Source: CBDCVD01 sp965224015 (GTDB lineage: Bacteria > Pseudomonadota > Alphaproteobacteria > Rhizobiales > CBDCVD01). Taken from it: a stretch of 64,000 nucleotides of DNA. The notes below the pieces were generated by a model. It had not been told where the DNA came from, did not search any database, and saw nothing but the letters and a program-made list of their open reading frames with translations. Positions 57,809 through 64,000 of this stretch are shown one piece after another. The position numbers and the translations under genes were made by a program. The stretch is taken from contig OZ245032.1 in assembly GCA_965224015.1 (NCBI GenBank), forward strand, positions 2,976,001 through 3,040,000, given 5' to 3'. Within the stretch, counting starts at the first letter, position 1. Every line of letters begins with the position of its first letter.

Positions 57809-58642
57809 ATGGCCTACAATAATCAGGTGGAACACAAGAACCCGGTTGCAAGCTGCGACCCGGTTTGGGAACGTATTCAGCACGAGGCCGAGGCGGCGGC
57901 AGCCGGCGACGAGACCATTAGCGGCTTTATGCTGACGATGATTCTCAGTCATGAATCCTTCGAGCGCGCGCTCGTGCATCGCCTGTGCGCGCGCCTTGAG
58001 AACGAAAGTATCGGCCATGGTCTGTTGCGCAAGGCTTTTGTGCAAACGCTTGAGGAGGATGCAGACATTGGTGCGGGGGCACGTATTGACATCGGTGCGG
58101 TTTTTGATCGCGATCCCGCATGCAGTCGCTTTATCGAACCCTTCCTGTACTTTAAAGGTTACCAGGCTGTGCAGACCCATCGTTTTGCACACGGGCTTTA
58201 CAAGGCCGGACGCAGGGACCTTGCGCTTTATTTGCAAAGCCGTATATCGCAGGAGTATCAGGTTGACATTCACCCTGCGGTCAGGATCGGGCGCGGTTTT
58301 TTTCTCGATCATGCAACCGGCGTGGTGATTGGAGAGACGGCAACCATTGGCGACAATGTTTCCATTCTGCAAGGGGTGACCCTTGGCGGAACCGGCAAGG
58401 ACGAGGGGGACAGGCATCCGAAAATTCGGCACGGCGTGCTGATTGGTGCCGGTGCCAAAATTTTGGGAAATATCGAAGTCGGCGCCTGTTCCCGCGTGGC
58501 GGCGGGCTCCGTTGTGGTAAAACCCGTGCCCGCAAAGACAACCGTCGCCGGGGTTCCCGCCAAGACCATCGGCGAAGCGGGATGTGCGGAGCCATCGCGG
58601 ACAATGGATCACATTATTGCCCACACCCGTATGCCCCATTAA
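57809..58642 (+). CDS. cysE: Serine O-acetyltransferase
   Basis: 277 residues. N-terminal helical domain, then left-handed parallel beta-helix with hexapeptide repeats (IGRGFFLDHATGVVIGETAT, IGDNVSILQGVTLGGTGKDE) and active-site His in DHATG. First step of cysteine synthesis: serine plus acetyl-CoA gives O-acetylserine. C-terminal extension (TMDHIIAHTRMPH) likely interacts with the sulphydrylase. Confidence 0.96.
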   Translation: MAYNNQVEHKNPVASCDPVWERIQHEAEAAAAGDETISGFMLTMILSHESFERALVHRLCARLENESIGHGLLRKAFVQTLEEDADIGAGARIDIGAVFDRDPACSRFIEPFLYFKGYQAVQTHRFAHGLYKAGRRDLALYLQSRISQEYQVDIHPAVRIGRGFFLDHATGVVIGETATIGDNVSILQGVTLGGTGKDEGDRHPKIRHGVLIGAGAKILGNIEVGACSRVAAGSVVVKPVPAKTTVAGVPAKTIGEAGCAEPSRTMDHIIAHTRMPH

Positions 58643-58757
58643 GACAGGTGTCGCAGACTTTCGGGCAGGTGGGTATTTTTATTAGCGGGCACCTACCTAC
58701 CCGCTCTCCGGTCGTAAATAGACGTTCCATGTGAAAGAACGGATGTAGAGGCAGATT

Positions 58758-58982
58758 GTGGACAAGCACGAAACTGGCAAACTGGAAACCTATCTGCGCA
58801 ACCTGTTTGGTTGCCCGGCATTGTCGGTCCGTGGGCGGCCGCAAAAGGGCGATTCGGCTGAAGTTTATATCGGCGAGGAGTTCGTCGGTGTCCTCTTTCG
58901 CGATGACGAAGACGAGGACCTGTCCTATAATTTCCAAATGGCCATTCTGGCGTTTGATCTGGAAGATGAAAATCAGGGATAG
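58758..58982 (+). CDS. DUF3126 protein
   Basis: 74 residues with GTG start (58758), M-D-K-H-E-T-G-K-L-E-T-Y-L-R-N-L-F-G. The central LSVRGRPQKGDSAEVYIGEE and FVGVLFRDDEDEDLSYNFQM are the family core. DUF3126 is an alphaproteobacterial protein, conserved beside cysE. Function unknown. Confidence 0.92.
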   Translation: MDKHETGKLETYLRNLFGCPALSVRGRPQKGDSAEVYIGEEFVGVLFRDDEDEDLSYNFQMAILAFDLEDENQG

Positions 58983-59013
58983 AGCCTTTCAGAAAACGCC
59001 TATTTAAAGCGTA

Positions 59014-60900
59014 TCAGGTCTTAACAGACTCACCACGCCAATCCTGCGATCCCGTGGTGTAAGGACGTGCCGCATCGTCCTCAAGCAGGGACTTAAGGCT
59101 GTCGGTGGCGCCACGCGCATGGTTCATGAACGCTTCATCGTCTCCACGCAGGGCATGGGACTCACGCATCATACGCACGTCATGATCGGCAAACCGCTCG
59201 GCAAGTCGCCTGGCGTGGAACGGGCGAAACCCGAGCAATTCAAGGGCCTGCCGCCCCATCCTCAGCGACGACCGGAACGTCTCCCGTTCAACCCCATCAA
59301 GGGCCAAGTCCCACAGCTCATACACATGGCGGCGATCCGATGCGCGCGCCAACACTTTGACATGAGGGTAATGTTCCTTGACAAGACGCGCCACCTCGCT
59401 GGTGCGTTCTTTGTCATCAATGGTAATGACAAAAAGGTCCGCATCGGCAATGCCTGCTGTTTGCAACAGGTCCAGGCGCGCCGCATCCCCATAGAAAATC
59501 TTGTAGCCGAACCGGCGTACCAGTTCGATCTGGTTCGGATCATGGTCGATGACTGTGGTCTCAAACCCTTGCGTGTGCAAAAGACGACCGACGATCTGCC
59601 CGACGCGCCCGAAACCAGCGACGATGACCGATCGCTCCCCCTCAATATCGCGCACCTCCTGAGGAACCGCACCAAGGCGCTCAAACATAGGCGCAATGAC
59701 GCGTTCGTAAGTGATCATCATCACCGGCGTGATCGCCATCGAAAGTGCCACGACACCATTGAGCAATCCGGCCAGGCCTGCGGGCAAGGCCCCGGCCCCA
59801 ACCGAGAACTGCGACAACACAAACGCAAACTCACCCCCCTGCGCCAGCAACGCTCCTAGCAGGATAGCCTGAGACAAGTGCAACCGGATCACCCGCGCCA
59901 TGACAAAAAGAATGGCGAACTTGACCGCAACAAGCCCCACAACAAGCGCCGCAACAAGAAAAGGCTGTGAGGCAATGATCGTAAACTGAATCGACATGCC
60001 AACGGATATGAAGAACAGGCCAAGCAAAAGCCCCTTGAACGGCTCAATGTCCATTTCAAGCTCGTGGCGATATTCCGAATCGGCCAACACCACCCCCGCA
60101 ATAAACGCCCCCAGTGCCGGCGAAAGGCCAATCGCCTCCATCAGCAGCGCCGCCCCAACAACCAAAAACAACGAAAAGGCCGTAAACATTTCACGCATGC
60201 GCGTCGCCGCAATCAGCCGAAACGCCGGGCGTAACAAGTATCGCCCCGCAAGAACCATTCCGGCAAAACTGGCGAAAACCTTCAGCGCCGTCACCAAGCC
60301 CGGCTCGCCATGGGTTGCGGCCGCGCCATGGCCCCCATCTGCGTGCCCGCCAGCCTGCACCACGCCAGGATCACCCAAATCCGCATAAACCGCCAACAAC
60401 GGTATAATCGCCAGAATCGGGATCACGGCAATGTCCTGAAACAACAGGATGGAAAAGGCCGAACGCCCTGCAGGTGTACCGCTTAAGCCTTTCTCTCCCA
60501 TAGTCTGCAAGGCAATTGCCGTTGAACTGAGCGCCAGCGCCAGGCCGATCGTCAGGGCCACTGCCCAGTTCCAGCCCACCAGGATCACGCCAAGGGCGAT
60601 GACGCCCGTGGTGATCATCACCTGCCCGAGGCCAAGGCCGAGCAACTGGTTGCGCATGCGCCAAAGCTCCCGCGGCATCAGCTCCAGGCCAACCAGAAAA
60701 AGCATCATCACCACCCCAAACTCGGAGAAATGCAAGATCGTCTCAGGTTCGTCAATCAACCCCAAAACGTTGGGGCCGATCAGAATTCCAGCCAGCAAAT
60801 AGCCAAGCACGGAGCCAAGTCCGGTGATCTTGGCAATCGGCACGACGGCGATTGCAGCCACCAGAAAGATAAAGGCACTAAATAGAAACGACGTGTCCAT
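59014..60900 (-). CDS. CPA2-family cation:proton antiporter with TrkA-N domain (KefB/C-like)
   Basis: 628 residues. About thirteen membrane helices (LFSAFIFLVAAIAVVPIAKI at the start; the LGLALALSSTAIALQ ion-binding region), then a RCK/TrkA-N domain from about residue 415 (IVAGFGRVGQIVGRLLHTQG; TVIDHDPNQIELVRRFGYKI). Potassium/proton efflux gated by nucleotide or glutathione adduct binding. The next gene, 3 bp upstream, is a quinone reductase-like partner. Confidence 0.93.
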   Translation of the reverse strand: MDTSFLFSAFIFLVAAIAVVPIAKITGLGSVLGYLLAGILIGPNVLGLIDEPETILHFSEFGVVMMLFLVGLELMPRELWRMRNQLLGLGLGQVMITTGVIALGVILVGWNWAVALTIGLALALSSTAIALQTMGEKGLSGTPAGRSAFSILLFQDIAVIPILAIIPLLAVYADLGDPGVVQAGGHADGGHGAAATHGEPGLVTALKVFASFAGMVLAGRYLLRPAFRLIAATRMREMFTAFSLFLVVGAALLMEAIGLSPALGAFIAGVVLADSEYRHELEMDIEPFKGLLLGLFFISVGMSIQFTIIASQPFLVAALVVGLVAVKFAILFVMARVIRLHLSQAILLGALLAQGGEFAFVLSQFSVGAGALPAGLAGLLNGVVALSMAITPVMMITYERVIAPMFERLGAVPQEVRDIEGERSVIVAGFGRVGQIVGRLLHTQGFETTVIDHDPNQIELVRRFGYKIFYGDAARLDLLQTAGIADADLFVITIDDKERTSEVARLVKEHYPHVKVLARASDRRHVYELWDLALDGVERETFRSSLRMGRQALELLGFRPFHARRLAERFADHDVRMMRESHALRGDDEAFMNHARGATDSLKSLLEDDAARPYTTGSQDWRGESVKT

Positions 60901-60903
60901 TAA

Positions 60904-61449
60904 TCAATCCCCGCTGCCTTGTTGCAGTTGCATCAAAAACGCTCTGTACCGTTTCGCGTGTTGCTCCAAAGCACTATCGGCAAGGTTGTGCGCATCGTGG
61001 ACAACGAAGGGGGCGTGCCAAGTCATCCCTGAGAAAGCCGCCGTGCGCACAAGTGGCAGCAGAAATGCCTCAAGGGCATGGCCATGATCCCCCGCGGGTG
61101 TATAGGCCTCGGCACTGCCGCCTGTGGAGAGCGCACATGTAAGCCCTTTTCCGTTAAGTTTGTCACCTCCCTGCCCATAGGCCCAGCCGGAGACAAAGAC
61201 CTGGTCTAGCCATTCCTTCAAAAGGGCAGGCATTGTGTACCAGTAGAGCGGATACTGGAAAACAACCACGTCGTGCGCCTCGACAACAGCCTGTTCTGTC
61301 AGGCTGTCAATTGAGTAGTCAGGATAAAGATCATAAAGCGCGCGCATGTCCACATGGGGCAAATCCTGGATCGCGGCCTCCAGCTTGATATTGACTCGTG
61401 AGCGCTCCATAAACGGATGGGCGAAAATAACAAGCACACGACGGGTCAT
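60904..61449 (-). CDS. NAD(P)H-dependent oxidoreductase (KefF/MdaB-like)
   Basis: 181 residues with flavodoxin-like fold: VLVIFAHPFMERSRVNIKLE, then VVFQYPLYWYTMPALLKEWL, DQVFVSGWAYGQGGDKLNGK. This family comprises KefF/KefG, which stimulate the Kef efflux system, and quinone reductases. The tight coupling to the Kef-like antiporter gene (3 bp gap) supports an ancillary role. Confidence 0.92.
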   Translation of the reverse strand: MTRRVLVIFAHPFMERSRVNIKLEAAIQDLPHVDMRALYDLYPDYSIDSLTEQAVVEAHDVVVFQYPLYWYTMPALLKEWLDQVFVSGWAYGQGGDKLNGKGLTCALSTGGSAEAYTPAGDHGHALEAFLLPLVRTAAFSGMTWHAPFVVHDAHNLADSALEQHAKRYRAFLMQLQQGSGD

Positions 61450-61577
61450 GGTATAAAGATCCTGATCTCAATCGACGTAACTGTCGGCATCACCCGAGCC
61501 AAGGCGTACCAAGGGCATCAAAGGCATCAAGGGCACGAGAGCGAGCATCCAAAGTCCATCGTCAGCTTCGCGCATGC

Positions 61578-62894
61578 TCAAGCCTGATAGTCCTCCTCGA
61601 ACACCCGTGCGAAAATCATGTCCACGTGTTTAAGATGATAGGCATCATCAAGCATGGCAGCAATCGCCTGCGGCTCTAGGTGCACGGTGATACCAACGTT
61701 CTCAACCAGTGCGCTATAAAAATCCGCACCCTCATTCCATACCTGCATGGCGCATTGCTGTACGAGTTCATAGGCCGTCTCGCGCGACACCCCTTTTTGG
61801 GTCAGCGCCAGCAACACCCGCTGAGAATTATGCAGACCTCCCAGTTGCTGCAGGTTTTTCCGCATGCGTTCGGGATAGACAAGCAGTTTGTCCATCACCC
61901 CAGTCAATCGTGCCAGGGCAAAATCCAGAGTGATCGTGGCATCCGGCCCGATCATGCGCTCGACGGAGGAGTGGGAAATGTCCCGCTCGTGCCAAAGCGC
62001 CACATTCTCCATGGCTGGTGTCACAGCGCTGCGCACCAGGCGCGCCAGGCCGGTCAGGTTTTCGCTTAAAACCGGATTGCGCTTGTGCGGCATGGCAGAA
62101 GAGCCCTTCTGACCGGGGGCGAAATATTCTTCAACTTCAAGAACTTCCGTTCGCTGCAAATGGCGAATCTCCGTCGCCAGGCGCTCCACCGAGGAGGCGA
62201 TCACACCAAGGGTTGCAAAAAACATTGCGTGCCTATCGCGGGGGATCACCTGGGTGGATATGGGCTCGACTGACAGTCCTAGCTGCTTGGCCACATAAGC
62301 CTCGATCTGTGGGTCAATATTGGCGAACGTCCCCACAGCCCCGGAAAGGGCGCAGGTGGCAATATCGGCGCGCGCCGCCAGCAGGCGCTGCCGGGCCCGG
62401 GTGAACTCCGCATGGGCCTGCGCCAGTTTCAGGCCAAAGGTGGTCGGCTCCGCGTGAATACCGTGGCTGCGTCCGATACAGATCGTGTTCCTGTATTCAA
62501 AGGCGCGGCGCTTGAGCGCATTGCAAAGCGCTTTAATGTCCGCAAGAAGCAAATCTGCCGCGCGCACCAACTGGACGCTCAAACACGTGTCCAACACATC
62601 CGACGAGGTCATCCCCTGGTGCACAAAGCGCGCCTTAGGGCCGACAATCTCCGCCAGATGGGTCAGGAAAGCAATAACATCATGTTTGGTCTGACGCTCG
62701 ATCTGGTCAATGCGGGTCACATCAAACACGGCATTTTGCCCCTTATCCCAGATCGTGTGTGCGGCCTGAGGGGGAATGGTTCCCAGCTCCGCCATGGCGG
62801 TCGCCGCATGGGCTTCAATTTCAAACCAAATACGAAACTTTGTTTCAGGAGACCAAATGGCCACCATATCGTCGCGGGCATAACGAGGGATCAT
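61578..62894 (-). CDS. purB: Adenylosuccinate lyase
   Basis: 438 residues. Starts MIPRYARDDMVAIWSPETKF. Superfamily signature GQKGSSAMPHKRNPVLSENL with catalytic Ser loop; SSDVLDTCLSVQLV and SHGIHAEPTTFGLK are the other conserved regions. Purine synthesis: acts twice, on SAICAR and adenylosuccinate, forming fumarate. Confidence 0.96.
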   Translation of the reverse strand: MIPRYARDDMVAIWSPETKFRIWFEIEAHAATAMAELGTIPPQAAHTIWDKGQNAVFDVTRIDQIERQTKHDVIAFLTHLAEIVGPKARFVHQGMTSSDVLDTCLSVQLVRAADLLLADIKALCNALKRRAFEYRNTICIGRSHGIHAEPTTFGLKLAQAHAEFTRARQRLLAARADIATCALSGAVGTFANIDPQIEAYVAKQLGLSVEPISTQVIPRDRHAMFFATLGVIASSVERLATEIRHLQRTEVLEVEEYFAPGQKGSSAMPHKRNPVLSENLTGLARLVRSAVTPAMENVALWHERDISHSSVERMIGPDATITLDFALARLTGVMDKLLVYPERMRKNLQQLGGLHNSQRVLLALTQKGVSRETAYELVQQCAMQVWNEGADFYSALVENVGITVHLEPQAIAAMLDDAYHLKHVDMIFARVFEEDYQA

Positions 62895-63010
62895 GGATGC
62901 GTGTCCTAACTGAAAACGAGAATTGCCTAAGCTGGGAACTTCTATTTACGAGCTGGCCGAAAGCCGGTACAACGCAGCGCGATGTCGACCGGTTATTTCA
63001 TTCGCCTGTC

Positions 63011-64000
63011 TCATTTCTCGGCAAACCGCACGCTATACGCGGGAAGCCTGTCGCCCGGTGCGGGGGTCGCGGCATAAACCCCTCTGGCGATCGCGCGGGT
63101 CAGACAGTTGGCAGCGCTGGTGCCGAGGTCGATCAGGTCGACCACAGGGTCCGCAAGAGCGCGGTGCCCTGTTGCCAGAACAAAAACCAAATCCCCGTCA
63201 AGAGGGGTATGCACCGGATAAAGGGCGCGTGCAAGGCCGTCATGAGCCATAATCGCCAGACGCTTGGCCTGGGGTTTGCTCAGGATTGCATCGCTGGCGA
63301 TGACGGCGATCGTGGTATGGGTCGGCGCGCGCGCGTCTGAGGCGTTTAATGTATCCGGATTGCCAAGGGGCTTGAGGCAAACAGCAACATGAGAGGGCTC
63401 AAAACGCGAAGGCAGACCCAGACCGCCAAACTCGCCATCCTGTTCAAAGGGTGCGGCCCAAAAATGCGGCGTATCGCCAATGGTCGCAGACCCCAAGGCA
63501 TTCACAACAACGAGCGCGCCAACGCTCACGCCACTTGTCAGGCGCTCCGATGCGGAACCAAGGCCGCCTTTAAGGCACGCGGTCGTAGCGCCAAACCCGG
63601 CCCCAACACTGCCGATAGCGAAATGATCGCCCGCTTGCTGCCCCGCCTTCAGTCCCAGATCGCGATAGGGCGGCGCCATGCCCCAATTCTTGTCGCCACC
63701 GTTTTGCAAATCAAACACTATGGCCGCCGGAACAATGGGAACGCACGTGCCCCCCACATCAAATCCTCTTCCCTCTTGCGCCAGCCAGCAGTGAACGCCC
63801 GACGCCGCCTCCAGGCCAAACGCAGAGCCTCCGGAGAGCACGATCCCATGAATATGTTCAATCATCTGTTCAGGGGCCAAAAGATCGGTTTCGCGCGTGC
63901 CTGGCGCACCGCCGCGCACGTCAACCGCCGCCACCGCCGGCGCATCGGGCAACACAACTGTCACACCGGTTTTGACGCGCGGCTCGTGCGCATTGCCGAC
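63011..64000 (-). CDS. P1-family (S58, DmpA-like) peptidase, 5' end beyond window
   Basis: The frame is open to the edge; residues from GNAHEPRVKTGVTVVLPDAP run into AVAAVDVRGGAPGTRETDLL, LSGGSAFGLEAASGVHCWLA and AGFGATTACLKGGLGSASER. This is the family of self-processing aminopeptidases; the nucleophile segment GGLGSASE (cleavage before Ser-like position) is present. It probably hydrolyses short peptides or amides. The N-terminal start is missing. Confidence 0.9.
   Translation of the reverse strand, partial: VGNAHEPRVKTGVTVVLPDAPAVAAVDVRGGAPGTRETDLLAPEQMIEHIHGIVLSGGSAFGLEAASGVHCWLAQEGRGFDVGGTCVPIVPAAIVFDLQNGGDKNWGMAPPYRDLGLKAGQQAGDHFAIGSVGAGFGATTACLKGGLGSASERLTSGVSVGALVVVNALGSATIGDTPHFWAAPFEQDGEFGGLGLPSRFEPSHVAVCLKPLGNPDTLNASDARAPTHTTIAVIASDAILSKPQAKRLAIMAHDGLARALYPVHTPLDGDLVFVLATGHRALADPVVDLIDLGTSAANCLTRAIARGVYAATPAPGDRLPAYSVRFAEK

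Noticed and set aside
57788..58639. Antisense frame of 283 codons over cysE
   Set aside because: cysE has all family motifs; the antisense frame shows none.

Overview
The window is a chromosomal segment of an alphaproteobacterium carrying an integrated siphovirus-type prophage. The class call rests on a GcrA-type cell-cycle regulator, DUF2852 and DUF3126 proteins, an Atm1-type ABC exporter next to cysE, and a gene-transfer-agent-like tail chaperone in the phage. Genus or family cannot be fixed from the sequence alone.

Positions 1 to about 29,225 are prophage, cut off at the left edge. From the left: a minus-strand late operon (1-10,369) with HNH endonuclease, small and large terminase, a fused protease-major capsid protein, portal, a collagen-like protein, connector, adaptor, tail completion proteins, tail tube, two tail assembly chaperones and the start of the tape measure. 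An accessory region follows (10.4-16.1 kb). Then comes a replication/recombination region (16.1-22.8 kb) with a lambda-O-like initiator carrying seven 22-bp iteron-like repeats, Rha, BrnT/BrnA and RusA. The immunity switch (Cro-like/CI-like, 23.9-24.8 kb) and a second accessory pocket (24.8-27.0 kb) follow, then an ASCH-like protein, AlpA-like excisionase and tyrosine integrase. The prophage ends in the 3' part of a tRNA-Lys(CTT), the attachment site.

The most unusual structure is at 10.57-16.17 kb. Two cassettes of identical layout lie in tandem. Each has a promoter of the same geometry with an inverted repeat in its spacer but a different operator sequence. Each promoter drives two small plus-strand genes, the second at least plausibly DNA-binding. 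These converge on a two-gene minus-strand cargo operon, and an 87-bp repeat holding an intrinsic terminator sits between the convergent operons. The right end of each cassette is a copy of the 3' end of a DUF6456-like gene (a remnant in cassette 1, the intact gene in cassette 2). Cargo 1 is a three-Cys-motif protein (Gp37/Gp68 family) plus its partner TcmP, the latter with an in-frame amber codon. Cargo 2 is an XRE-ImmA/IrrE metallopeptidase plus an uncharacterised partner. I infer an exchangeable-cassette locus.

From 29.2 kb rightwards is host chromosome. Directly beyond the attachment site lie remnants of IS30 and IS5 transposases. Housekeeping genes follow: a diguanylate cyclase, dapE, a membrane protein, nadE, gltX, CreA, a PfkB kinase, nrdR, gcrA, two EamA exporters, DUF2852, a Sel1-like protein, a GDSL esterase, a gamma-glutamylcyclotransferase, mgtE, an autotransporter with 25-residue passenger repeats, a GFA protein, LOG, a 1026-residue LysM protein, the Atm1-type ABC exporter, cysE, DUF3126, a CPA2 antiporter with its quinone reductase-like partner, purB, and a P1-family peptidase running off the right edge. 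At least two dispersed non-coding repeat families are scattered between these genes: a 138-bp double-hairpin element (once as a triple tandem array open on both strands) and a roughly 100-bp MITE-like element.
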